Shown: positions 1 through 5,229, counted from the first letter of the stretch. The stretch: DNA of 6,175 nucleotides from Deltaproteobacteria bacterium (GCA_019310865.1 JAFDDL010000235.1:3697-9871), one strand, 5' to 3'. Numbers and translations: made by a program. The notes: a model not told the origin generated them from the letters alone.

Positions 1-498
1 AATCAGCGGAATGCTTTCAAGCCAGGAAGCGCCTCTCATGCCTTTTCGGGCATACACAAAACAATTCTTTCCATAGGTGACAATGCCGGCACGAGCTGCA
101 GCCATACGAGCCGGCAGCTCCTCATCAAACCAAAAACGAATGCCTTCTTTTTTCAAACAGGCGAAGAAGTCTCCTAAACGTTCATGCTCTCCTCCCCTTT
201 CTTTCCTTTCGTCGACTTGGTAGCAGCGTCCGATGACCCCAACCATTTGTCCAGGAAAGGCTCGGGTATGGTAATTTCGAATCAGAACTATCAGTGAACG
301 CGCCCATGGATATTTCTTGGCAACGGACGCGCCCCGCATTACATCAAACTCGTCAGTCTGAACCCAACCATACATTTTCTGGGGGCGAGAGTTAACTTCG
401 TTGATATATTGGTCAAATGGATCCACACTGGTAAATCCCGCATCCACAAAGCCAAGCGCCATGGCCTTTTCTCTGAGTCGTTCTTTTAAAGTCATCAT
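1..498 (-). CDS. QueG-like epoxyqueuosine reductase family protein, N-terminal part
   Basis: 166 codons are visible; the gene continues past the left edge. The start is the tandem ATG-ATG at 498-493, preceded by AGGAAAGG. The protein resembles the N-terminal domain of the QueG/DUF1730 family, cobalamin and [4Fe-4S] enzymes that in QueG reduce epoxyqueuosine in tRNA. Visible matches are the helix 'LREKAMALGFVDAGF' near residues 8-22, the strand 'ARSLIVLIRNYH' (66-77), and 'FDEELPARMAAARAGIVTYGKN' in outline (124-145). That last stretch lines up with the QueG segment that carries the catalytic Asp (here D125) and ends in Gly-Lys-Asn/His. The cysteine-rich double-cluster domain, which would settle the assignment, lies outside the window. 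Sequence between residues 84 and 108 is unlike classical QueG, so this may be one of the many QueG-like ferredoxin paralogues of anaerobes rather than the tRNA enzyme. Family assignment is fairly sure; substrate is unknown. Confidence 0.75.
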   Translation of the reverse strand, partial: MMTLKERLREKAMALGFVDAGFTSVDPFDQYINEVNSRPQKMYGWVQTDEFDVMRGASVAKKYPWARSLIVLIRNYHTRAFPGQMVGVIGRCYQVDERKERGGEHERLGDFFACLKKEGIRFWFDEELPARMAAARAGIVTYGKNCFVYARKGMRGASWLESIPLI

Positions 499-609
499 AT
501 CTTACCTTTCCTATATTAAGAATTAAACCGGATGATAATGGCCACTCTTTCTGAAAAATCAATTGGTTATACCTGAATCTTGCACGTAGTTTATAAAAAA
601 AATGAAGAA

Positions 610-682
610 ACCATCTGGGAATCCTGCTATATAAAGGCTTCTCTAAAAAGCCAAAACTTATAGCAGGAGGTATCCAGATGGT
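610..682. repeat. Long imperfect inverted repeat enclosing a Shine-Dalgarno and ATG
   Basis: Three nested arms are exact complements: ACCATCTGG (610-618) with CCAGATGGT (674-682), TCCTGCTATA (622-631) with TATAGCAGGA (659-668), and GGCTT (636-640) with AAGCC (648-652) around a 7-nt loop. This gives 24 paired positions in 73 bp. On the plus strand the right arm contains AGGAGG (665-670) and the ATG at 678-680, so a plus-strand transcript would bury both in the hairpin. On the minus strand the hairpin is followed after a few bases by a run of eight T (599-592), a loose terminator-like arrangement. It could be a leader hairpin, a palindromic mobile-element relic, or a bidirectional terminator. 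Structure is certain, role is not. Confidence 0.7.
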
Positions 683-764
683 AAAATCACGAAAAAAGGA
701 TACCAGGAAAAACCCCTCCAGTAAAGGATTTAAGAATAGGCTTTCGTATGAATCTGCAGATTAA
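678..764 (+). CDS. Tiny basic ORF with strong RBS, 28 codons
   Basis: The ATG at 678 sits 7 nt after AGGAGG, the best plus-strand ribosome-binding site in this region. The product begins MVKSRKKDTRKN, has nine Lys/Arg in its first 20 residues and ends at TAA 762-764. I recognise no family. It may be a leader peptide, a small basic protein, or the surviving N-terminus of a decayed gene (possibly a transposase associated with the inverted repeat). The start region is buried in the hairpin at 610-682, so translation could be structure-controlled. The only support for a real gene is the RBS and spacing. Confidence 0.3.
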   Translation: MVKSRKKDTRKNPSSKGFKNRLSYESAD

Positions 765-788
765 ACGATTGCAGTATATAGCTAATTA

Positions 789-1004
789 ATGTGCTTTTCC
801 CGCTGCCGTTTAACTGTAACGATGCTTGTAATCCTTTTTGCCATCCTTTTTGTCATCCTTTGGAATTTTTCCCACACGACGCGCACGCGCAAGACAGGGA
901 TCGTCCGCGGTGCTCTGAACGGTGCGTGTACACCGGGGGAAACAGATTATCCCGAGTTCCTCTATGGTGTGGTATTTCAATATGGCAAATACGAATCAAC
1001 ATAG
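789..1004 (+). CDS. Small single-pass membrane protein of unknown function (71 aa)
   Basis: An in-frame TAA at 783-785 limits the start to ATG 789 or the second Met at 822; neither has a good Shine-Dalgarno. Residues 12-27 (MLVILFAILFVILWNF) form one clear membrane segment, followed by a basic RTRK stretch and a conserved-looking tail, 'KTGIVRGALNGA', then a segment ending in 'FLYGVVFQYGKYEST'. The positive residues after the helix suggest N-out/C-in by the positive-inside rule. A decayed second copy at 3276-3462 shares 53 of 63 bases over the core (888-950 against 3370-3432). In the first 13 codons every base difference is at a third position and silent, which argues that this reading frame was under protein-level selection. 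The missing RBS and short length leave open that this copy is itself truncated. Function unknown. Confidence 0.5.
   Translation: MCFSRCRLTVTMLVILFAILFVILWNFSHTTRTRKTGIVRGALNGACTPGETDYPEFLYGVVFQYGKYEST
888..950 (+). repeat. Core of diverged duplication (copy A; copy B at 3370-3432)
   Basis: Codon-by-codon alignment of 888-950 with 3370-3432 gives 53 of 63 identical bases with no gap. The first 13 codons encode the same RKTGIVRGALNGA in both copies, with four silent third-base changes (ACA/ACG, GGG/GGA, CGC/CGT, AAC/AAT). Similarity fades after the shared Asp-Tyr codons. Confidence 0.85.
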
Positions 1005-1041
1005 ATTTTGGGGAAACAATTCTGTTAGAAATCCTATATAG

Positions 1042-1071
1042 AAAAAGCAGGGCCATCCATGCACCCTGCTT
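1042..1071 (-). terminator. Intrinsic terminator, minus strand
   Basis: The perfect 8-bp stem AAGCAGGG/CCCTGCTT (1045-1052 with 1064-1071) has an 11-nt loop and, read on the minus strand, runs directly into TTTTT (the arm's final two T plus the next three) and then C. It lies about 120 bp downstream of the lipoprotein stop and is its probable terminator. On the plus strand it follows the small membrane protein stop by 40 bp, but the following sequence is only loosely T-rich, so action there would be weaker. Confidence 0.65.
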
Positions 1072-1192
1072 AATTTGATTATTTTGTACATGCTCAACGC
1101 GCGGATATCTATGAGCCATCCTACGGGGGTCCAACGCGGGGGGGCCGATACGATCACCCACCAACCTAACGGTACCCCATACATCCACTGAT

Positions 1193-1591
1193 TTATTTTT
1201 TATCGATCTTGTCCAGTTTGTGTATGGAGACGATCGGACACCTGCGTACAAATCCCGCCGAATCGCTTACCAGGAGGGTGTCAAACTTGCTCACTTGGTT
1301 GAAGGTGCTGGTGAGCGCCACCACTTCGGTAAATTTAATCTCGCTGCAGGGATAGTTCAGCGTCACGAGGTAATCGTCTGAGACCCCAGTGTTGATAATG
1401 ATATGTTGGTCATCCAGGGATTGCCAACCGGATATCCGGTAACTCTTTATATCGCGGGCCTGTTCCCCTTGAACATATTCCCTGTCGTGCAACAGCGTGT
1501 CCAGAGAAGCCGGTGTTTTTAGCGCGGTTCCTGCACAGGCCGAAACAAAAAGCATGGCAGCAACCAATGAAAAAAGGTGTTTACGCTTCAT
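1193..1591 (-). CDS. DUF6491-type outer-membrane lipoprotein (132 aa)
   Basis: I start the gene at ATG 1591 because it is preceded by GAGGAAAG and begins a textbook lipoprotein signal: MKRKH, a hydrophobic stretch, then the lipobox VSAC with Cys19 as the lipidated residue. Ala at +2, not Asp, suggests outer-membrane sorting. The mature part has the spacing of the uncharacterised DUF6491 family: 'YRISGWQSLDDQHIII' (51-66), 'DDYLVTLNYPC' (72-82), a central Thr/Ser-rich strand, 'KFDTLLV' (102-108), and a final 'RRCPIVSIHKL' (116-126). Cys82 and Cys118 probably form a disulfide. The frame stays open upstream to ATG 1828, but that 79-codon extension is rich in Pro, Arg and Gly, lacks an RBS and would hide the signal peptide, so I reject it. 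The role is unknown; the protein probably faces the periplasm. Family assignment is from memory of the pattern. Confidence 0.8.
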   Translation of the reverse strand: MKRKHLFSLVAAMLFVSACAGTALKTPASLDTLLHDREYVQGEQARDIKSYRISGWQSLDDQHIIINTGVSDDYLVTLNYPCSEIKFTEVVALTSTFNQVSKFDTLLVSDSAGFVRRCPIVSIHKLDKIDKK

Positions 1592-1867
1592 GGTTTCTTT
1601 CCTCACATAAATGGTGATAATGTTGTAAGCATGTCTCCAATTTCCCCAAATTGATCTGGAACGGGGGGGCGTCCCTTCAGTTTCTCGTGGTGGAGTGCCT
1701 CGATAGAATGTTGGGAGGCCCTGAGAGTATCCCACCATGGTCAAAGTATAAGCATCATTTTTAGTGGATGTCAATCCAGGCTCGAATGTGGGCCACCCTG
1801 TTTGGGATAGCTTCGATGCCATGGCCATATGCCGGGCTCAGTTTCAAGATTCCCCCTTCTTCGCTCG
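1592..1867. other. Intergenic gap without a recognised gene
   Basis: The minus strand is open through most of this gap in frame with the lipoprotein, but the translation has no recognisable domain. It contains an imperfect 21-bp tandem repeat encoding GTPPRET-EGTPPRS and a run of seven G near 1665. I see no RNA gene. The length of the gap argues that the lipoprotein has its own promoter rather than being cotranscribed with the methyltransferase. Confidence 0.4.
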
Positions 1868-2626
1868 TTAGGGTTTTCGACCTACCGCAATCAGGCGCTG
1901 CGCATCGGGGCCATATTCATCCCCATCCAGATTGCCGTAAAGCTTGACGTTGGCAAATCCAACCCGCTCCATTCGGTCTCTCAGTTCCTGCCCTGAATAA
2001 ATCGAAATGTGGAAGTTGAAACTCTTGGCCCTGCCCTTGCGGATGAGTATCCATTCGTTCCGGACCCGGGTCCATCCGTCGAAAACTTCACTGCACTGGA
2101 TTAGTTTTGTGCCGTCCTCCAGCACATCGGATGTGGTTGGATGATAGCTCTTTGCCAAAATCTCCTTGCTCATGACGTCAATCAAGAATACTCCACCGGA
2201 TCTTAGGCTTGTCAAAATGTTGCCAAGGACCTGAACGTCCTCTTGTCTGTCATCGAAGTAGCCGAAGGACGTGAACATGCTCAAGGCAAGGTCAAACGTT
2301 TTGGGCCGGACGAAATCACGCATATCCTTCTGTATCCACTTGATTTTTACCTTGTCTGCCTTGGCCTTTGCTCGCGCCTTGTCCAACAGGTATTTCGTTC
2401 TATCAATTCCCGTTACATTGAACCCCTGCCCTGCCAGAGCGATGGAGCATCTGCCGGGGCCACAACAGAGGTCTATGGCCGACTTGCCCACAGGGTTTGT
2501 TAGGGCTATAACCTTGGTGACCTGATCGGGTGCATCGGCGAAGCGTTGCTCCGGGAATAAAAAGGGATAGAGGTCTTGCCAGAAAGAGTCGTCATCAAAC
2601 CATTCCTTCTTTCGTTTTTTTACCAT
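1868..2626 (-). CDS. Class I SAM-dependent methyltransferase (252 aa)
   Basis: This protein transfers a methyl group from S-adenosylmethionine to an unknown, probably small-molecule or peptide, acceptor in the cytoplasm. It has the Methyltransf_25-type Rossmann fold: motif I 'AIDLCCGPGRCSIALA' (50-65), the acidic residue closing beta-2 at 'VTGIDRT' (D75), 'QKDMRDF' (99-105) for the adenine-binding turn, motif IV 'FDLALSMFTSFGYF' (111-124) and post-motif 'LRSGGVFLIDV' (141-151). The C-terminus 'VKLYGNLDGDEYGPDAQRL' (227-245) is typical of a widespread uncharacterised subgroup. The very basic start MVKKRKKEW follows GAGG at 7-nt spacing, fixing ATG 2626. Length is normal and no key residue is missing. 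Neighbours give no clue to its substrate. Confidence 0.9.
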   Translation of the reverse strand: MVKKRKKEWFDDDSFWQDLYPFLFPEQRFADAPDQVTKVIALTNPVGKSAIDLCCGPGRCSIALAGQGFNVTGIDRTKYLLDKARAKAKADKVKIKWIQKDMRDFVRPKTFDLALSMFTSFGYFDDRQEDVQVLGNILTSLRSGGVFLIDVMSKEILAKSYHPTTSDVLEDGTKLIQCSEVFDGWTRVRNEWILIRKGRAKSFNFHISIYSGQELRDRMERVGFANVKLYGNLDGDEYGPDAQRLIAVGRKP

Positions 2627-2687
2627 CTTCTATCCTCGCTGGGTGGTGTAACTAATTATTACAGTTGTGGGGAAATGAGTACCTGAA

Positions 2688-2716
2688 ATTTTATTTCATG
2701 GACTATTTATGGACAA
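2688..2716 (-). promoter_or_regulatory. Candidate sigma-70 promoter for the methyltransferase
   Basis: On the minus strand TTGTCC (2716-2711) and TAAAAT (2693-2688) are separated by exactly 17 bp, placing a start near 2681 and a leader of about 55 nt. The hexamers match consensus at four and five of six positions. A direct repeat ATGGAC (2698-2703 and 2709-2714, 11-bp period) overlaps the spacer and the -35 box and could be a one-helical-turn operator, but no regulator is identified. Confidence 0.4.
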
Positions 2717-2798
2717 AATGGGGTAAAAACCATATTTTGGCAAGCTCTTTGGCACTACGTCCGTCTTTCCATTGCCGGAGTCCCTCTTTGGGTGGCGC

Positions 2799-2835
2799 TA
2801 ACCGGAACCAGTCGTCAACTGATTCAATCCGGTTA
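2799..2835. repeat. Nested hairpin between methyltransferase and DUF1232 genes
   Basis: TAACCGGA (2799-2806) is an exact complement of TCCGGTTA (2828-2835), and inside it CAGT (2809-2812) pairs with ACTG (2818-2821) around a 5-nt loop. It lies about 55 bp past the DUF1232 stop. There is no T run after it on either strand, so it is not a canonical intrinsic terminator; it may protect a 3' end or bind a protein. Confidence 0.5.
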
Positions 2836-2890
2836 TCATCTTTGTGTATAAGTATCGAACTCAATAATGTTCCCCAATCAAATTAGCGAT

Positions 2891-3193
2891 TCACATTTCA
2901 TTCCGAATCTTCCATTCCTTGTATTTATAAAGATCCTTTTCTAAAAAATATAAACACAAAAGAAGGACCGCTGCATCATCAATTTGACCAAATCCCAGCA
3001 TGAAGTCAGGGATGATATCCATGGGAATAAGGATATAGATTATGGCAAAAGAAAACACGAGAATGGACCAAATGGAAACGTCCCGGTAAACGCCCTTCCA
3101 ATAATCTCTGATTAGAGAGAACAACAACTTGAAGTCCTCAATCAATCGACTAAAAAGACCGGCATTTAAAAGTTTGTTTGGGATATTGACCAT
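2891..3193 (-). CDS. DUF1232 (YkvA-type) small membrane protein (100 aa)
   Basis: The diagnostic DUF1232 motif is complete: a hydrophobic run 'LVFSFAIIYIL' (45-55), 'IPMDIIPDF' (56-64), then G67 and the paired Asp72-Asp73 followed by a second hydrophobic segment 'AAVLLLCLYFL' (74-84). The family is small, widespread and poorly understood; the protein is expected in the inner membrane. The N-terminal 40 residues contain an amphipathic 'FSRLIEDFKLLFSLIRDYW' region usual for the family, and the C-terminus is short and charged. Length is normal. The ATG at 3193 has no convincing Shine-Dalgarno, so expression may be low or the start slightly off, but no other Met precedes the motif closely. It stands alone, with long gaps on both sides. 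Confidence 0.88.
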   Translation of the reverse strand: MVNIPNKLLNAGLFSRLIEDFKLLFSLIRDYWKGVYRDVSIWSILVFSFAIIYILIPMDIIPDFMLGFGQIDDAAVLLLCLYFLEKDLYKYKEWKIRNEM

Positions 3194-3275
3194 TGTATGA
3201 ATACTCGAAAAACACCGCTTAGGATCTAAAGGGTTGGCAGTTATTGCCCAGGCCCAATCAACTACGCCTCCTTCG

Positions 3276-3462
3276 CCAGCGACATTCTTTTTAATGTGGC
3301 TAAAAATATATTATCACATGCACCGGGCACGAACAAGAAAATCAATACCAGAACAGCCCGGCACACAGGCGCAAGACGGGAATCGTCCGTGGTGCTCTGA
3401 ATGGTGCGTATACGGCGGTGGTATCAGATTATCTCAGGTCCACCCATACCGGGTGTGCATAA
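3276..3462 (+). pseudogene. Decayed second copy of the small membrane protein at 789-1004
   Basis: In one frame (from ATG 3234) the sequence gives a hydrophobic 'TFFLMWLKIYYH' followed by RTRK, echoing the membrane segment and RTRK of the 789-1004 protein. After an extra stretch of about 30 bp, the similarity resumes in another frame with 'RKTGIVRGALNGAYT' (3370-3414) and stops at TAA 3460-3462, before the 'FLYGVVFQYGKYE' tail. No single frame joins the parts, so I call it a pseudogene. Its conserved core differs from the other copy mainly by silent changes, so decay appears more recent than the duplication. It is oriented like the first copy, about 2.5 kb away. Confidence 0.55.
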
Positions 3463-3552
3463 ACCGAGTTATTCGGGGAAAGCCTGTCCATGTGGGATGT
3501 TTTATTCTATGAAACCGCCATGAGTGGATTTACACCCATTCCATATAGGCAC

Positions 3553-3591
3553 AAAAAAAGACGACTGGCCAGGACCACCCTGGTCAGTCGT
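3553..3591 (-). terminator. Strong intrinsic terminator, minus strand
   Basis: Read on the minus strand, a 13-bp stem ACGACTGACCAGG/CCTGGCCAGTCGT (3591-3579 with 3573-3561, one G-U pair) closes a 5-nt loop and is followed by C and seven T (3559-3553). No minus-strand protein gene ends within 640 bp upstream, and the oxidoreductase has its own terminator at 4167-4201, so this one needs a separate transcript. Confidence 0.88.
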
Positions 3592-3681
3592 AAAAGGAGG
3601 AGAAGAGAAGGTAACCGGTTTAGCCCACTTCAACCATTTACCAACAAATAAGAAAACAGATGAAAAAAATATCTGGTGCCC
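3553..3681 (-). ncRNA. Candidate sigma-54-dependent small regulatory RNA, about 130 nt
   Basis: The segment lies between a near-perfect minus-strand sigma-54 promoter (3707-3691, start predicted near 3682-3680) and a strong intrinsic terminator (3591-3553). No ORF with an RBS fits inside it. Three stem-loops can be drawn on the minus strand: CAGAT/ATCTG (3675-3671 with 3661-3657), GGTAA/TTACC (3642-3638 with 3614-3610) with inner GGTT/AACC (3635-3632 with 3620-3617), and the 13-bp terminator stem. Between stems two and three lies an unpaired CUUCUCUUCUCCUCCUUUU (3610-3592) whose CCUCCUUUU is complementary to AAAGGAGG, a natural seed for pairing to Shine-Dalgarno sequences. The U tract could bind Hfq. 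Such an RNA would base-pair with mRNAs under control of an activator of sigma-54. The layout matches Vibrio Qrr RNAs; the sequence does not. No family recognised. Confidence 0.65.
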
Positions 3682-3690
3682 TATTGAGAA

Positions 3691-3707
3691 AGCAAGTTGT
3701 GTGCCAA
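3691..3707 (-). promoter_or_regulatory. Sigma-54 (RpoN) promoter
   Basis: The minus strand reads TTGGCACACAACTTGCT, an exact match to the consensus core TGGCAC-N5-TTGC(A/T). The invariant GG (3705-3704) and GC (3693-3692) are 10 bp apart, as sigma-54 requires. Transcription should begin about 12 bp past the GC, near 3682-3680. A sigma-54 promoter needs an ATP-dependent enhancer-binding activator; candidate upstream sites are listed separately. Confidence 0.8.
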
Positions 3708-3873
3708 TTTTGAGAAAATGAATGATTTGAAATACTGATATTTATATATGTAATAATTCAAGGTAACTATACCCGCTTGTGCTAAAATTTTCATGCTCCC
3801 GAAAACGACACTATCCCGCCCAATGGTTCAAAGTTTTGTACCCGAATTGTATTCTTGTGGCACAACCACTTGT

Positions 3874-3886
3874 TATCAATATGTTT
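3874..3886 (+). promoter_or_regulatory. IHF-like site upstream of the sigma-54 promoter
   Basis: TATCAATATGTTT matches the IHF consensus WATCAANNNNTTR at all fixed positions but the last. It lies between the dyad at 3904-3919 and the sigma-54 promoter, where a DNA bend would help an enhancer-bound activator reach the polymerase. Such motifs arise by chance in AT-rich DNA. Confidence 0.3.
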
Positions 3887-3903
3887 TTGAAATAATTTTC
3901 GTG

Positions 3904-3919
3904 GTTCAAAATATTGAAC
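3904..3919. promoter_or_regulatory. Dyad GTTCAA-N4-TTGAAC, possible enhancer-binding site
   Basis: A perfect 6-bp dyad with 4-bp spacer lies about 225-240 bp upstream of the predicted sigma-54 start. Its left half belongs to TGGTTCAAA (3902-3910), which recurs in the same orientation at 3824-3832, about 145 bp upstream of that start. Both distances suit upstream activator sites. No activator gene is in the window. Confidence 0.35.
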
Positions 3920-4166
3920 TCATTTTCATCTAAAAAGGCATCAATAAACTAATCCTTTGTAATTGATACATATTCATCGGTTTACACATATAAATTTTGG
4001 AAAAAATGTGGGCATCTTCCCATGTATTTTTTCGCACGATAAAAAGGCTCTCACCCAAACACGCACCCCGGCCTTGAATACACTAGAATGTACGTTCAGG
4101 GGCCTTCCACTGGCGTTCACGGGGGATAAATCGGCGGGGGTATACTTGGGGTGTTCGTAATCGTCT

Positions 4167-4201
4167 AAAAAATACCGCCCAAATGAACATTTTCGACCGG
4201 T
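4167..4201 (-). terminator. Probable intrinsic terminator after the oxidoreductase gene
   Basis: On the minus strand ACCG (4201-4198) pairs with CGGT (4177-4174), with an inner AAAT/ATTT stem and GTTC loop, and the hairpin is followed by A and six T (4172-4167). It begins about 33 bp beyond the oxidoreductase stop. The stem is short and interrupted, so efficiency is uncertain, but position and T tract fit. Confidence 0.5.
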
Positions 4202-4233
4202 GTTTTTTGTGTTGTTGGGGTTGGTGAGACACC

Positions 4234-5214
4234 TTAAGTAGTATTGACTAAAACGAGTTTACCCACGATTTTGCCCGCGAGCTGATCAGTGAGCGCCTCG
4301 CGTGCGTCAGTCATGTTGCGCGATGCAACGGCCGCAGGGTTGAGTTTGCCGTTTCTAACCCAACTCATGAGGGTCTCCATCAGTTCGATGCTGGTCGATG
4401 GATTTGCGCGATATTCACCTCCGAAATCCACACCGATGATTGATGAGCGCTTGAGCAAGGGCAAGTTCAATGCAATGCTCGGAATGGTACCACTGGCAAA
4501 TCCCACAACAAGAAACCGTCCACCAGGTGATAAGCAGCGAAACGCAGGTTCTGAAACGTCACCACCAACAGGATCGCAAACCACATTTAAGCCGGTCTCA
4601 TCGGTGAGTGTTTTTAGTGCATCCCGCCAAGTCTTCGAGCTATAATCCACGACATCATCAGCACCATATTCACTCGCTGCTATCCGTTTGGCGTCGCTGG
4701 ATGCGGCGGCAATGACTCTGGCACCCATAGCTTTGGCTACGCTGATAACGGCAGAACCCACGCCACCGGCGGCACCGAGGATCAAAATCGTTTCACCGGT
4801 CTGCAATTTTCCGCAGTCGCGCAATCCATACAAGGCGGTCGAGTAATTGATGTAAAAGCCAGCCGCTGTTAAGTCATCTAGTACATCGGGCAATTTTATC
4901 AGTCCTGCTGCATCGGCAACGACATAGTCTGAAAAGGCACCGCTTGCCACTAGGCCCATAACACGATCGCCAGGTTTAAAATTGGTCACGGCATTGCCTA
5001 TTTCAGTGATCACTCCGGCAAATTCGCTACCAGGATAATAAGGCAGCGGTGGTTTGACTTGATACTGCCCCTGCACCATCAACCCATCCACAAAACCAAC
5101 GCCCGCAGCTTTGACATCGATGAGCGCTTCGTTTGATTTTGTCGTCGGGATATCGACTTGGATGAATTCCAAATCTTTTGGTAGGCCGAACTGCCGGCAA
5201 CATACTGAACGCAT
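4234..5214 (-). CDS. Zinc-free quinone oxidoreductase-like MDR dehydrogenase (326 aa)
   Basis: The protein belongs to the medium-chain dehydrogenase/reductase superfamily, NADPH:quinone reductase branch, which reduces quinones, enones or similar electrophiles with NAD(P)H in the cytosol. The N-terminal GroES-like domain shows 'AGVGFVDGLMVQGQY' (37-51) and 'PYYPGSEFAGVITEIG' (58-73), then 'FKPGDRVMG' (79-87). The nucleotide-binding motif is 'ILILGAAGGVGSAV' (143-156), with 'YGADDVVDY' (183-191) and 'DPVGGD' (214-219) following as in QOR proteins. The catalytic-zinc Cys and the structural-zinc cysteine cluster of alcohol dehydrogenases are absent, as expected for the quinone reductase branch. 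ATG 5214 follows AAAGG with suitable spacing. It begins 15 bp after the preceding ORF on the same strand, so cotranscription is likely. The exact substrate cannot be read from sequence. Confidence 0.92.
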   Translation of the reverse strand: MRSVCCRQFGLPKDLEFIQVDIPTTKSNEALIDVKAAGVGFVDGLMVQGQYQVKPPLPYYPGSEFAGVITEIGNAVTNFKPGDRVMGLVASGAFSDYVVADAAGLIKLPDVLDDLTAAGFYINYSTALYGLRDCGKLQTGETILILGAAGGVGSAVISVAKAMGARVIAAASSDAKRIAASEYGADDVVDYSSKTWRDALKTLTDETGLNVVCDPVGGDVSEPAFRCLSPGGRFLVVGFASGTIPSIALNLPLLKRSSIIGVDFGGEYRANPSTSIELMETLMSWVRNGKLNPAAVASRNMTDAREALTDQLAGKIVGKLVLVNTT

Positions 5215-5229
5215 CAGATTACCTTTCGT

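Larger units (their letters stand above)
3720..4166. other. AT-rich gap without an intact gene; GC-rich island at 4054-4159
   Basis: Apart from the regulatory motifs upstream of the sigma-54 promoter, 3720-4020 is AT-rich and carries no gene I can support. From about 4054 the composition turns GC-rich and one plus-strand frame reads 'FRGLPLAFTGDKSAGVYLG' before a TAA near 4158. The stretch has no RBS or start in good context and could be the tail of a decayed small gene. Its RG...G-D/E...LYG-like pattern faintly recalls the 789-1004 protein, but that similarity is too weak to claim. Confidence 0.35.

Noticed and set aside
853..1251. 132-codon minus-strand ORF opposite the small membrane protein
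   Set aside because: The third-position divergence of the duplicated core fits the plus-strand frame, and the minus-strand product shows no domain.
1592..1828. 79-codon in-frame N-terminal extension of the lipoprotein ORF
   Set aside because: No RBS at ATG 1828, Pro/Arg-rich translation without a domain, and it would place the lipoprotein signal peptide in the interior. ATG 1591 has both an RBS and a signal peptide.
2243..2525. Two plus-strand ORFs opposite the methyltransferase
   Set aside because: They are antisense to a well-conserved methyltransferase and have no RBS or recognisable domains.
2748..2763. TTTGGCACTACGTCCG as a sigma-54 promoter
   Set aside because: The -24 element is present but the -12 GC is missing at the required distance.
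2799..2835. Hairpin as an integron attC site
   Set aside because: The terminal core sites do not match RYYYAAC and GTTRRRY, and no integrase or cassette series is present.
3234..3248. TTGGCAGTTATTGCC as a sigma-54 promoter
   Set aside because: The spacing between GG and GC is 8 bp, not the required 10.
3524..3721. 65-codon plus-strand ORF over the small RNA candidate
   Set aside because: It runs through the terminator hairpin, has no RBS at its ATG and has no family resemblance. AGGAGG at 3595-3600 has no suitable start codon after it.
3858..3873. TGGCACAACCACTTGT as a second sigma-54 promoter
   Set aside because: The spacer is one base too long and the -12 GC reads GT.
4289..4645. 118-codon plus-strand ORF opposite the oxidoreductase
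   Set aside because: Antisense shadow of a clear MDR dehydrogenase; no domain and no start signal.
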